A stretch of DNA of 64,000 nt from Parapristionchus giblindavisi. Taxonomy: Eukaryota; Nematoda; Chromadorea; Rhabditida; Diplogasteridae. Shown here one piece after another: positions 47,601 through 57,715 of the stretch. How positions within the stretch are numbered: the stretch's first letter is position 1; each line of letters opens with the position of its first letter. The notes beneath the pieces were generated by a model, which saw nothing but the letters and a program-made list of their open reading frames with translations, was not told where the DNA came from and searched no databases. A program made the translations under genes and the position numbers. The stretch is taken from NCBI GenBank assembly GCA_943737045.1, contig CALSFV010000055.1:186001-250000 (forward strand). The letters are read 5' to 3'.

Positions 47601-47727
47601 TTCTATCATTGCAATCTCTTGGATTCATTTAGATGAAGCCATAATCGAATTGAATTCTATTCTATCTGAGTGCTCCCTTCATAGAGGTCCTCTTATCAAA
47701 CAAATCCCACTCAAACCAAGTGAGTAA
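26668..47727 (+). CDS. itsn-1: Intersectin, long form (EH-EH-coiled coil-5xSH3-DH-PH-C2)
   Basis: Endocytic and exocytic scaffold at the plasma membrane. EH domains bind NPF motifs (epsin, stonin), SH3 domains bind dynamin, synaptojanin and N-WASP, and the DH-PH unit is a Cdc42-type guanine exchange module in vertebrates. About 48 exons sum to 4,848 nt (1,615 residues; human ITSN1-L is 1,721), with every junction in phase; exon coordinates are given in the domain entries. The ATG at 26668 follows ttttcag directly, so this is a probable trans-spliced first exon. Residues 1-28 (MNNPSEITSAEHEANMVQFS...) lead straight into EH1. The stop TAA is at 47725-47727 after IPLKPSE. Several introns hold transposons (26853, 27980, 28700, 31049, 34959, 37105, 41591). 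No competing start site or ATG-preceding acceptor is seen before the DH exons, so they belong to the same reading frame. Confidence 0.93.
26853..27355. mobile_element. Tc1/mariner-type MITE in intersectin intron 1
   Basis: 503 bp starting CAGTACAGCAGAATCCCC and ending with its complement, flanked by TA on both sides (26851-26852 and 27356-27357). TIRs extend about 165 bp and include gggcgccccgggtnacccgg followed by ggcgccc, itself a near-perfect GC-rich hairpin. No coding capacity. Confidence 0.8.
27980..28190. mobile_element. Degenerate relative of the 13307-13748 palindrome
   Basis: Shares tattaagaatcagttttcaaaag, gtcgcatat and attatcgctatgtatgccat-like segments, in the same order, with the palindromic insertion in the giant element's right arm. 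No clean ends. It lies in intersectin intron 3. Confidence 0.4.
28700..28825. mobile_element. Small palindromic MITE in intersectin intron 4
   Basis: Imperfect inverted repeat (ttaaagccactccctcaagc ... tcaaattagcctggggcgtg, then tatttaaag) around a ctctctcgtacgcgagagag hairpin. A second family member is at about 59120-59230. TTAA-like ends suggest a piggyBac-type target, but this is weak. Confidence 0.5.
30425..32953 (+). other. Intersectin exons 9-19: coiled-coil (KLERQ-like) region
   Basis: Exons 30425-30497, 30564-30728, 30777-30851, 30929-31009, 31506-31580, 31749-31823, 31931-32005, 32109-32190, 32427-32491, 32557-32700 and 32876-32953. The sequence starts with FEDKRKDNYDRGQAELDRR, the counterpart of the vertebrate [20 protein letters not shown] junction, and continues as Glu/Arg/Gln-rich heptads through about 270 residues. 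Four exons are exactly 75 nt (25 codons) and in phase 0. This region mediates dimerisation and Eps15 binding in homologues. Confidence 0.88.
31049..31458. mobile_element. hAT-like MITE in intersectin intron 12
   Basis: 410 bp with termini CAGGGCTGTGCGGCATG and its complement, and a perfect 8-bp duplication gtgtacgg (31041-31048, 31459-31466). Subterminal DNA is packed with cggcata repeats in both orientations, probably transposase-binding sites. Non-coding. Confidence 0.85.
35518..36090. repeat. Tandem and inverted ~150-bp repeats inside the 5-kb element
   Basis: Two direct copies at about 35518-35660 and 35668-35815 (cctacttattcgtg, ataattaat.ataaaaacaag, tgcctccaagtagt) and an inverted, more diverged copy at about 35990-36090 (gaggcatatttactcac ... 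gagcacgaataagtag). Confidence 0.6.
37105..39247. mobile_element. hAT-like foldback element nested in the 5-kb element
   Basis: 2,143 bp; termini TACGGTGGCGAGAACCAGTC and the complement of TAGGGTGGCGAGAACCAGTC; perfect 8-bp duplication gtgcctac at 37097-37104 and 39248-39255. Interior 37565 to about 39013 is a long near-perfect inverted repeat (arms about 700 bp), for example gtaattcggtagcg at 38838 mirrored at 37740. No transposase recognised. The short ttgtgaacatctctaacat string near its centre also occurs in the arms of the giant element. Confidence 0.8.
39248..39301. repeat. 18-bp perfect hairpin beside the hAT-like insertion
   Basis: gtgcctacgccgtaacct (39248-39265) and its exact complement at 39284-39301 with an 18-bp loop. 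The hAT-like element inserted at the first 8 bases of this hairpin, so the hairpin predates it. Confidence 0.7.
41591..43428. mobile_element. 1.84-kb element in intersectin intron 35 flanked by a 39-bp duplication
   Basis: Perfect 17-bp inverted ends (CCGCCGTACCAAATAGG). The flanking host sequence ctggtttcacccattccata to gggaacctc is present on both sides (41544-41582 and 43429-43467, identical over 39 bp); on the left a further gggaacct separates it from the terminus. Such a long duplication is not typical of a cut-and-paste element. The superfamily is not recognised. Confidence 0.7.
42570..42841 (-). other. Possible small spliced gene inside the 1.84-kb element
   Basis: On minus, exon-like segments 42841-42782 and 42725-42662 join in phase and read VLSMLEGIGDRAMDNYANE, then GTVVARSSSPLPIKTRLYIEQ; a third segment (from about 42616) adds IAGNRHLL and a stop. 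Introns have good gt/ag borders and are only about 45-57 nt. No similarity recognised and no clear start codon. It may be a captured gene fragment, an element-encoded small protein, or chance. Confidence 0.3.
43709..44818 (+). other. Intersectin intron 36 with possible short-isoform terminator
   Basis: Reading through the exon 36 donor gives an immediate TGA at 43709-43711 (…YVQSR stop), right after SH3-E. The intron is 1.1 kb, long for this gene, and has an aataaa string near 44518. It also holds a repeat (about 43895-44010) shared with 61190-61305. Intron retention with internal polyadenylation would yield an ITSN short form; this is inference. Confidence 0.4.
44819..47727 (+). other. Intersectin exons 37-48: DH, PH and C2 domains
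   Basis: Exons 44819-44879, 44941-45118, 45193-45299, 45344-45438, 45485-45590, 45635-45751, 46034-46153, 46210-46345, 46480-46592, 46641-46736, 47158-47329 and 47633-47727. DH (RhoGEF): YLIKELIETEIRYHSDLILV, LIPLGRVTRYPLLFEKMFS, REKIEF. PH: FLHSGILYKSHSGRLL, LFNDFLLLS, DVIYLRTPNRNARTLWIRQL. C2-like end: SGRLLIEIMSISECDH, LHVGIFSKRFFAP. The order and junction motifs match vertebrate ITSN-L. The C2 part appears to lack the usual cluster of Asp calcium ligands. Confidence 0.88.
45850..46025. repeat. Degenerate gatcaa/ttatg tandem repeats in a PH-domain intron
   Basis: About nine irregular units of agatcaattatgtntaa and agatcaaagatcaattatg. They lie just before the acceptor of the exon at 46034. 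Similar gatcaaagatcaaa strings are scattered through the whole window. Confidence 0.6.
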
Positions 47728-48722
47728 TCTACCCGCTTATCCCTACTTTCCATTTCATATATCATAATATTTCAGTATATACAAGCGCTCGCGGACGCAA
47801 AGACGCGCTGCGTCTCAAATTGGTTGTACAAATGTTTGATCTTTGATCTTTGATCCTTGATCTTTGTGTTTCGATCTCCCTTCTGTCATCATTCAAATTC
47901 ACCATAATTTGCTTTATTTTGCTCGGTAGTGTTCATAGACAGTCTTGTATAATAATAATAATCATAATAATATTAAACCATTAATAATAACAAATTCCGC
48001 ATTTTATTTGTATAAAGTTGCCATACACTTTTATATTGTATTTTTAAATCATTTGTTCAATGTATAAAATTCTGAGATTTGTTCCATGGTTGTAAATAAA
48101 TCAATCAATATAATAGAAAGGGGTAAGTGGCCATCTATATCTTTAGTCTTTCATTTGTTGCTAATGGAAATGCTTTCATTCTCTATTCATATGACTATAG
48201 TGTATACAACAACATCCTCTATTACATTCACTACCATTTGTAGGAAATTACCTCAAATACATATGTATTATGTTAGACTAGGCTAGATTTATATTTTCTG
48301 TACCGATAATTGTATTATCTAATCATGTTACAGTGGCCGTTATCAAGCACTAAACCGTTTGGGAGGGGGAATGAGTACCACAATATGACTGGGCTTGCTA
48401 GAATAACATATAAGAGGCACTACTATATTTAGTCTTGTTATACTCTTGTAATCTTGTTATTTGACTATGATACTAATATGATAGATTGGACGACATCTTA
48501 TCAGTTTCTTCTTCTTCTTCTTCATTTATGACCCCTTCTCCCCTCTCTTTTCCATCCACGTTTCCCTGTTGCTAGCTCACGAATTTACTACTTTTCTTTG
48601 CTTTTTATTTGTTGTTTTTCGTTTTGGATATGCTTTCTATGTTTTCTGACTGCATCAGAGTGTAAAACGATGAAGAGACCATCGATTTACGTTGGACTTT
48701 TATTAAAAGTTTATATTACAGA
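47728..48722. other. Intergenic region between intersectin and EOGT
   Basis: About 1 kb, AT-rich, holding the intersectin 3' UTR and the EOGT promoter. Features seen: a run of ttgatctttgatctttgatc near 47840 and aataat-type polyadenylation-like strings near 47950. The final tatattacag|a at 48712-48722 is a good acceptor just before the EOGT start. The spacing is too long for a typical nematode operon. Confidence 0.5.
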
Positions 48723-51608
48723 ATGTTACGGGTATGTTTTCTTATCTTCATTCCATATATTTTGTGTCATTGGACGGATGAATTAGACTTACCTCCAAAA
48801 CTATTAGAATATACCATTAGAAGTCGATCTTCGTTAAAGAAAAAGTGCATGAATGACCCTCTTTGTCCTATTAAGGTATTTTTTTTGAAATTTTATTATA
48901 AAATCTCCGATTTTCGGATATGTTTCATCTGTATGGTATATTGGAGTAATGTGAAAGATAATTGCTTTCACCGTGCCTTTTTTTATTCTTGGCAAACACA
49001 TCAACTAGTTAAGCCTTCTATGTACATAGAGTACTTTGTTTGATTTGTAAATAGTAAAAATTAATTTAAATTTACAATTGTAGAATGAAACTCTTATGGA
49101 TGGTCGTTGTTGGGGATATGAAAGTGATTGTTCATTCGATAAAAGTTATTCATCTGATATAACAAAGTGCAATCTGCCACAAAAGAATTGGTAGGAAGTT
49201 CAATTTTATTAAATCTTTTGAAAATTGTGATATTTCCTAGGAAAGCAAATGACAAAAACTTCCAACTCAATCGATTTTTTGAAGAGGCTGATTGGGGTTA
49301 CATCAATAATCAGGGAAGGAGTAATATGCATAGTATTTGTATTTCCAAAGATAAGGTCATTTTCTTTTTTTTTGAAATTTTCTGAAAATCTAGAATAACT
49401 TGTATTCGGAAATTTTCGAACCTTGTATGCTTTATTTTAAATTGTTTTTTTTAAATAAAATAAAAATATATTCAGTCCCATTCTCGTCTAACTTGTTCTG
49501 ATCATCTGGCACATTGCACGGCAGAGAATATATTCTTTGATTTTTCCAATCTTCGTGCCAAGACCTCCTCTAGGTACTGTAATAATTTAATTTATTAATT
49601 TATTATCGATTGATTCAGATACCGTAATGATGTCATTCAAGAAGGTCAAGTAGGCGGGAATTGTGAAGAATTTAGATCGAATACATTGAAAGATAATCTT
49701 GATCGACTTAGTTATCTACAGAGTTGGTTCGTTCTTTCTTACAATTTAATGTTCAAATGAATGCATTTGTGCATGAAAAAAATATAGATATTTACTTCTT
49801 CATTGAGAATAGTTTTGATTTATCAGAACTGTGTTAAAATAATAATTTTGATAAAAAATCATTTTGAAGGGGATCAGAATTGACACATTTCCAATCATAT
49901 TCTTCATTCGAAGTGAATGATGAACATTGTGATGTAATATTCGATAGACCTACATACATTATCAAATTGGATGCTGCTGTCAATATGTTCGTTCACATTT
50001 TTATTTTCCAAAGTCACGGGCACACAGATTTTTTGTGACAAGTTTTGTGAAAATTCTAATGATGCTTATGATTTTCAAAATAAATTGTTTCTAAATCTTT
50101 AATTTGTTAAAGGTTCCATCATTTCTGTGACTTTGTCAATTTGTACGCATCTCAACACATCAATGGATCGATATTCGATACAGATGTCGATATTCTATGG
50201 TGGGATACGGTAATGACTAATTTATTGATTATTATTAATTATAATCTCGTATTCAGTATTCTGGTGGATTCATTGATTCTTATTTTGGTGTAACATGGAG
50301 TGCTTTCTCACAGAATAAACCGATTGAATTGGTTTCGTTGGATAAGAAGAAAGTCTGCTTCAAAAAAGTTCCATTTTATTTATTTTCGAAAATAATTAAT
50401 TATGTCACAGGCATTACTTCCTCTACTCGCACGTCAACGATACGGAATGTTCTACAATATGCCTGTGGTCGGTATTTCGATCAATATTTAACTAAATCAA
50501 TCAATATATCTACGATAGTCCTAATAAATTTCTTTAGATGTAATCAATCAATAATGTATTCTTAATTGTAGATGGATGGATGTCAGGGATCGGGTCTCAT
50601 GCATGCATTCTCTCATCATATTCTACATCGATTAAGAATTCCACAGAATGGACCATTGATTGATAAGGTTATTGATTTTTTTGATTATTGATTAGACATG
50701 GAAATTCGTCCTCTCTTAAGGAAAGTGAAAAAGGGAAAAAACGTATTACTCTTTGATTTTAAATATTCAATGTTCGCAGGTTCGAGTAACAATTTTATCT
50801 CGGAGTACGATGCATCGGAAAATTATCAACGAAAAAGAGGTACGATTTAATTTCTCGTTAATAAAATGTGAATGATTGTTTATTTGAGTTATTTGTTCGA
50901 CTCCAATCGATGGAAGGAGTGGAAGCGAGAATTGTTGATTATAATGGGTTAGAAATTTTTATTCTTATTTTATAAATCAACTTAACTCAATCGATAAACT
51001 TAGGAAAGTCGATTGTTTCTTTCAGAAAAGTGCCCTTCATGCAGCAACTCGAGTCTACACACAATACAGATATATTCATAGGTTTTTATTAACATATTAT
51101 TGATTAAAATGTCCTTTATTACACCACAATCAATCGATAATTTGATCGATCCTTGATATTTTCTGTTTAGGAATGCATGGATCAGGTCTGACTCATCTTC
51201 TCTTTCTTCCTGATTGGGCTGCGGTTTTTGAAATGTCAGTTTATCCCTGAAAAATCAATAATTGCAAAATAAATCAATATTTAGATATAATTGTGATGAT
51301 GCTGATTGCTATTATGATTTGGCTCGACTTCGAGGTATTCGATATAAGACCTGGACTAATAAAGATTTGATTACTACCCATGGAGAGGTACTGTAATTGA
51401 ATGAATCGATCGATAATCAATCGATATTTTGAAGGGGAAACATCCAACACAGGGCACTCCTCATGCTAAATTCACGAACTATTCGTTTGATGTTGATGAA
51501 TTCGAAAGGATTGTCAGTCAATTGATTGAATATGTCAAGAGACATCCCCTCTTCATTCAAAATCGAAGAAATATGAGAAGAAAAGCCAAGGAAAGGAACG
51601 AATTGTAG
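48723..51608 (+). CDS. EOGT: EGF domain-specific O-GlcNAc transferase (EOGT), GT61 family
   Basis: ER-lumen enzyme that adds GlcNAc from UDP-GlcNAc to Ser/Thr of folded EGF domains (Notch, extracellular matrix proteins). Exons: 48723-48875, 49084-49190, 49241-49355, 49476-49573, 49619-49726, 49870-49986, 50113-50209, 50257-50367, 50411-50467, 50572-50667, 50780-50839, 50889-50947, 51026-51081, 51171-51234, 51285-51387 and 51435-51608; 1,575 nt, 524 residues (human 527). N-terminal signal peptide ([19 protein letters not shown]). GT61 signatures: [88 protein letters not shown]. It ends in RNEL, a KDEL-like ER-retention tail as expected for this enzyme. Likely trans-spliced (acceptor 1 nt before the ATG). 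A Tc1-like element begins 9 bp after the stop. Confidence 0.93.
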
Positions 51609-51616
51609 ATAATGTA

Positions 51617-53170
51617 CAGTGGTGGCCAGAAGGATATCATATTTTGGTTTTTTGAGCTTAACTTTTCTTGTAGATAACCAATCAGCTTGAAATTTTTATA
51701 TAGTGTGCTCAAACATGTTTCACAATGTATACCGAGGCATGGGGCCGGTTTTTCAATTTAGACGGATCCCAGGCTACAGTATCCTAAAATGACCTTGACC
51801 GCTCATTTTATTGAAGTTACTTCTCCTGTAATTTTTAAATGTATTCATGCGGTTTTTTTTCGTTTTTTTCACGAATATATCTTAAAAATCAATTAAACAA
51901 ATTTATTAATAATATTCAACATGTCAACAATCAAAAGAATTGATTAAATCACTAACAAAGTGGATTGCTCACGTGGGTGATGTTGGGGCAACAATTTAGG
52001 TTCAAATCTACTATTAAACAGATTAAATTAATAAATATTAATTTAGTACTTAGTTTCCGTGCTTCTGACTGCCCTAACAACGTGCGGTGAGGAGGAGCGT
52101 ATGATAGCCGTTGCGATCATGATTCCATTGATTCGCTGCAGAGGACATAGTGCGAATCTCCGTGCACCATGACACTTCTAACTCTGTGATTCTCCTAGGG
52201 GACGAGCTTGTGGACATCCTCTCGAGCCCCGACTGGTCTGAGAACGTCAACCCGGCCGTCCGAGTCCAATAGATTAAACTTGAACTCGTCCGACCTTACG
52301 ACCTTTCGATAGTCTGCGACTCTCCTTTTGAAATAAGCCTTTGATCACTTCAGACGATTCTCTCTGTTCTTAGGATAGATTATGGGCTTCGTACTAACAA
52401 CTCTACCGTTAATACCAGCGTGTTGGGGTTGTCTACGGATGGTGCGAGTCGAAGGAGGAGTGGCACCGTACAGTGTCATTTCTTGCTAGTTGATTGTTGA
52501 GTTCGCCCTCGGGATATCGCGCGATGCGCTGATGATATTCCTGTCATCAAGGTCCTAGGTAATACGTGAAACACCATGCAATGAGGGTTGACAGTCGATG
52601 ACGAATTTGGGAACCTTTTTGATGACACGAGAGATCGTACACTGGTTTTCACCAAACTGGTGAGCAGGTTCAGATTGCTTCAGACCATTCAAACCTCACG
52701 GGAAAGGAATCAGGGAAGAGATATAACACACCTCTCGGTATTACCATAGTATAAAAACATAAAAAAAGAAATATACATTTAAAAAATCACAAGAAACAAG
52801 CAAAAGTGGTGAAAAAAGTTGCTACTTTTGAAATTCACAATATGCCTACGATATGAATATTAATATCTAATAAATGTATGCAGTATCGATGAATGACTAT
52901 AGTAGCATGCGTAAGTACTTTTTAAACGGTGAAAAAATTGTTTAAAACAACGAAAATACGTCGCAACTTCACGCTATCAAAATGAGGCATGTGGTCATTT
53001 TGGGATACTGTAGCCTGGGATCCGTCTAAATTGAAAAACCGGCCCCATGCCTCGGTATACATTGTGAAACATGTTTGAACACACTATATAAAAATTTCAA
53101 GGTGATCGGTTATCTACAAGAAAAGTTATGCTCAAAAAACCAAAATATGATATCCTTCTGGCCACCACTG
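51617..53170. mobile_element. Tc1-like element in the EOGT 3' region
   Basis: 1,554 bp; starts CAGTGGTGGCCAGAAGGATA and ends with its complement, flanked by TA (51615-51616, 53171-53172). TIRs are about 180 bp and nearly identical, with few differences, suggesting relatively recent movement even though the internal transposase is decayed. The EOGT stop codon is at 51606-51608, so the EOGT 3' UTR and polyadenylation site probably lie within the element. Confidence 0.92.
51990..52740 (-). pseudogene. Decayed Tc1-like transposase
   Basis: On minus, stretches typical of Tc1-family transposases are readable: GATPPSTRTIRRQ (DNA-binding part), YPKNRENRLK, stop, SKAYFKRRVADYRKVVRSDE, FKFNLLDSDGR, LRPVGARE. 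The SDE..FNL..SDGR block (about 52270-52296) contains one catalytic Asp. At least one Trp codon has become TGA, further stops and frame changes follow, and the C-terminal half with the last catalytic acidic residue is missing. It cannot encode an active enzyme. Confidence 0.8.
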
Positions 53171-55380
53171 TAGATCACTGTAGATTATTGATTGTATTGA
53201 TTACTGTTTCATTCAATTGTATTGATTTATTGATTGCATAATATTGTCATGACTTCGATAGATCAGGTACATATACTATGATCTGTTTATTGGAATGAAT
53301 AAGAGTTACACCAAATGTTTTTGACCGGAATAGAACATATGAACATCACATGGAATGATGGATAGACGGGACTACCCCGTTTTGGAACCATAACGTTTCA
53401 CTACTATGAAGGATTTTTTAAATGATATTTCCAAAGTGTCTATGCTCCAAAATGCGATAGGACCAGAAAGACAAAAGCTGTATAAACGCTCATGAACATG
53501 AGGGCCGCGGTTTTTTTAGTAAAAAAATGTGGGTATTTTATAAACCAATATTTTTGAATTTAATTTTGTGACGGAGCAAAGACAATTACGAAAAGATAAA
53601 AACTATTAGAAGATTATCATACTTCTTAGTTCATTATCTGGGCTATTAACAAGATCACTTATCAATATAGTTGTCTCTTGAAGACAACGTTAGACATTGT
53701 AGAGTAATGAAAATGTATGATAAGAATGTAGTAGATGGGGTCAATGGAACACTGAATGACACAAATAACCTCATTCTTCAGATCATTTTACCCATCCATG
53801 TGGCATTAGTACATTGCTCAATGAGAAATTCTCCTAAATATTCCAATATTAGGTCATTCCAAATTTTGCCAAGGTCTTCGTTATAAAAAGAACAAAAGTA
53901 CATAAGGAAGGAATACAACGTATGATGTAGTATGTTCCATTCCCCCAATATATTCTATTCTATCTATCCATTCTATCTTTCATAGGGTCAATGACCATTT
54001 TACAAAGTAGTCAATACATGTATGGGATACGAGAGAAGGGATGGGGGATGAGGAAGAGATAAAAGGAGAGGAAGAGATTGAAGATCGATAGATTACAATC
54101 ATTACATTTCACAATGTATATTTACACTTAAGAAGACAAAGATGTCCACTTTTGGAGTAAATATCTTTAATTTACTGGGTATTTAGAATATGTGTGCAAA
54201 GAAGAAGAAGAATGCATTGATTCTCTCGACTCAATACAATATGAAGGGAGTTTTGTGTATATACTTATTGTAAAGATTGTTACTTTGTAGACTTGAACTG
54301 GTCAATGAAGAGAAAAAAAAGAATTGAGATGGAAGAGGAATGTTTGGCAGATAGAGGTAGAGGAGGAGGCAGGAAAGTTAGAGAGGGAGAGGAAAAGGTA
54401 GAGGGAGACGGAGCGTGAGAGGGAGAGAGTGAGGGAGAGGTAGAGATTGTTATATTATGTCTTCTTCACCGTTCTGTCAACAGTATCATTTCAATCAATG
54501 TAATTCGTGTGCCTTCAAAAGAATCAATGAATGAACCCTTTCGATGTTAGTACCCATGTTACTGGATAGTTGTTACCACGGAATGTAGTCAAATTTTCCC
54601 GTTCGAAAACAAAAAAATTTTCGAAAAAGCACGTATTCAATATTGTTATGGTCAATGTTTACAATACTGCATCAAAAAAAGGGGGGGGGAATAGATCAAA
54701 AGGGGTCATGAAGTGTCAGAAATTTTTGTGACATATATTTTCGTGCTTTAGTTGTCGAATATTTTACAACTTTTTTAAACAGAATTTTCCGGATTTCTCT
54801 GAAATAACGCGGGAAATTTCGGAAGTTAAATTTCGCGGCTCGACTCCGGGGAAAACCAGGAAATGTCCCGCCCATCCCTGCTTGTTACCTGTTCTCGCTC
54901 ATTTTGTCCTATTGTTTAACCTACTTATTTCTCTATAATCTCACGTTCCCTAATCAATTATCGATTGTTCCTTTCACTTTCAACTTTAACTCAACTGATA
55001 AAAGTGTCAATATTCTCAAAGTGTAAACAATAATAAATTATTCTTTTTTTATTCTTTTCTTTTCTCTTTCTCTCAATAAAATGGAACCAACGCATCTGTC
55101 CAAGTGAATACGTCTAAAAAGGTTACTATCTCCGTTTCGCATCCTTTTTCTTCCTCTACCTCTACCTCTCCCTCTCTCCCTCTCCCTCTCCTTTTTCTCT
55201 AGCCCCACCTTAGTGAATCCATCTTGTTCCTACCTCGATCATGGCACAATTCCGTTCTTCTTCTTCTTCAATTCATTCTTATGAACCCTATTCAATTCGT
55301 TCCCTTTTTCTACCTTTTTCTTCATATTCCCGACATTGACCCCATACGAAGAATATCCTATGCTTTTCTATATCTCTATC
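53171..55380. other. Intergenic region, no gene recognised
   Basis: AT-rich sequence downstream of EOGT. A purine-rich tract on plus (about 54340-54440, gagggagaggaa) precedes pyrimidine-rich DNA at 55140-55200. Near 55241 an ATG opens a short Ser-rich frame (MAQFRSSSSSIHSYEPYSIR, then a stop within about 35 codons) of unknown meaning. No RNA gene seen. Confidence 0.5.
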
Positions 55381-55680
55381 TTTATCCCTCTCCCTCTTGG
55401 ATCTCTCCCTCTACCTCTTGGATCTCTCCCTCTCCCTCTTGGATCTCTCCCTCTACCTCTTGGATCTCTCCTTCTCCCTCTTGGATCTCTCCCTCTCCCT
55501 CTTGGATCTCTCCCTCTACCTCTTGGATCTCTCCTTCTCCCTCTTGGATCTCTCCCTCTCCCTCTTGGATCTCTCCCTCTCTCTCTTGGATCTCTCCTTC
55601 TACCTCTTGGATCTCTCCCTCTCCCTCTTGGATCTCTCCCTCTCCCTCTCCCTCTCCCTCTTGGATCTCTCCCTCTCCAT
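55381..55680. repeat. 21-bp minisatellite (ttggatctctccctctccctc), about 13 copies
   Basis: Copies alternate mainly between ...ccctctacctc and ...ccctctccctc, with one copy expanded by extra ctccct units near the end. The period is divisible by three, so all frames stay open (repeating GSLPLPL or WISPSPS on plus, EGEIQEG on minus). I treat these frames as non-genic. Confidence 0.9.
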
Positions 55681-56228
55681 TGAACTTTCTCCTATCTCTT
55701 CTCATCTCAGGATTGATCATATCCTTTCATGTAAACGATCCATTAGTATCATTCATTCATTAGTGATCAATAGTCTACACTGTCTTATAAGTTACGACAC
55801 AAAAGAAATTTGCTACTTTGCCCCATACCCCTTGACAATTTCCAACATTGATTTCAATAGGATTAGACTGATTAGCATGGTCGTTTGTTTTGTGTGTGAG
55901 TCCTGATCAGTGACCAATTAGAAATGATCAATATATATATTGATTGTAACATAAAGTTTATCCATTCTTCGCTTTATTTTACGCATGACGACTGATGTTT
56001 CCTAAGGATTTCATTTCATTTATTGATCCGTTTAAAAGAAAAGAAAAATAGGAGATCATTGACTTCATTTTAACTTTTGAACAGAGAATAGATATCTCCC
56101 CACTGTCCATCTCTATTATATTCCATTTGTTTATTCCATTTACTATAATCGTCTATTCATAATTCTTCTTTGTCTCTTTTGCTCAAACGAGAAAAAGTGA
56201 TGCCCATTTACCTAGACGAGAAGGCATC

Positions 56229-57715
56229 CCGGTAAATTACCCTTTCTCCCTCTCCCTTTCTCTCCCTCTCCCTCTCCCTCTCTAACCCTCTCCCTCTCTC
56301 TCCCTCTCTAACCCTCTCTCCCTCTTCCTATCTCTCCCTCTATCCATCTCTACTTCTTTCTTATTCACTCTCCTTTCGATCCCTCTTAGACTGGTTTCAA
56401 TTCTATTATAAATATGACATGCTTAGTCTAATCACATTTGGTCAGAAGGATAAGACCATCACTGTACCTCTCTCCCTCTCCCTCTCCTCTTTCTCTCTCC
56501 CTCTCCCCTCTCCTCTTTCTCTCTCCCTCTCCCTCTCCTCTTTCTCTCTCCCTCTCCCCTCTCCTCTTTCTCTCTCCCTCTCCCCTCTCCTCTTTCTCTC
56601 TCCCTCTCCCTCTCCCCTCTCCTCTTTCTCTCTCCCTCTCCCTCTCCCCTCTCCTCTTTCTCTCTCCCTCTCCCTCTCCTCTTTCTCTCTCCCTCTCCCT
56701 CTCCTCTTTCTCTCTCCCTCTCCCCTCTCCTCTTTCTCTCTCCCTCTCCCCTCTCCTCTTTCTCTCTCCCTCTCCCTCTCCCCTCTCCTCTTTCTCTCTC
56801 CCTCTCCCTCTCCCCTCTCCTCTTTCTCTCTCCCTCTCCCTCTCCTCTTTCTCTCTCCCTCTCCCTCTCCTCTTTCTCTCTCCCTCTCCCCTCTCCTCTT
56901 TCTCTCTCCCTCTCCCTCTCCCCTCTCCTCTTTCTCTCTCACTCTCCCTCTCTCCTCTCCTCTTTCTCTCTCCCTCTCCCTCTCCTCTTTCTCTCTCCCT
57001 CTCCCCTCTCCTCTTTCTCTCTCCCTCTCCCCTCTCCTCTTTCTCTCTCCCTCTCCCTCTCCCCTCTCCTCTTTCTCTCTCCCTCTCCCTCTCCCCTCTC
57101 CTCTTTCTCTCTCCCTCTCCCTCTCCTCTTTCTCTCTCCCTCTCCCTCTCCTCTTTCTCTCTCCCTCTCCCCTCTCCTCTTTCTCTCTCCCTCTCCCCTC
57201 TCCTCTTTCTCTCTCCCTCTCCCTCTCCCCTCTCCTCTTTCTCTCTCCCTCTCCCTCTCCCCTCTCCTCTTTCTCTCTCCCTCTCCCTCTCCTCTTTCTC
57301 TCTCCCTCTCCCTCTCCTCTTTCTCTCTCCCTCTCCCCTCTCCTCTTTCTCTCTCCCTCTCCCTCTCCCCTCTCCTCTTTCTCTCTCCCTCTCCCTCTCC
57401 CCTCTCCTCTTTCTCTCTCCCTCTCCCTCTCCCCTCTCCTCTTTCTCTCTCCCTCTCCCTCTCCCCTCTCCTCTTTCTCTCTCCCTCTCCCTCTCCCCTC
57501 TCCTCTTTCTCTCTCCCTCTCCCTCTCCCCTCTCCTCTTTCTCTCTCCCTCTCCCTCTCCCCTCTCCTCTTTCTCTCTCCCTCTCCCTCTCCCCTCTCCT
57601 CTTTCTCTCTCCCTCTCCTCTTTCTCTCTCCCTCTCCCTCTCCCTCTCCCCTCTCCTCTTTCTCTCTCCCTCTCCCTCTCCCTCTCCCTCTCCCCTCTCC
57701 TTCCTCTCCCTCTCC
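56229..57715. repeat. CT-rich satellite with ~447-bp higher-order period
   Basis: A short CT tract (56229-56345) is followed by 56466-57715, built from ctcctctttctctctccctctcc modules of variable length. The arrangement starting at 56525 recurs at 56972, giving a higher-order period of about 447 bp over about two copies, followed by a more uniform tail of roughly 41-bp units. Open frames above 430 codons in two plus frames and one minus frame result from the absence of stops in CT-only DNA. The strand asymmetry (all pyrimidine on plus) makes H-DNA/triplex structure plausible. Confidence 0.9.

Noticed and set aside
55381..57715. CRISPR array
   Set aside because: Repeats are contiguous or simple tandem units without unique spacers, and the window is eukaryotic.
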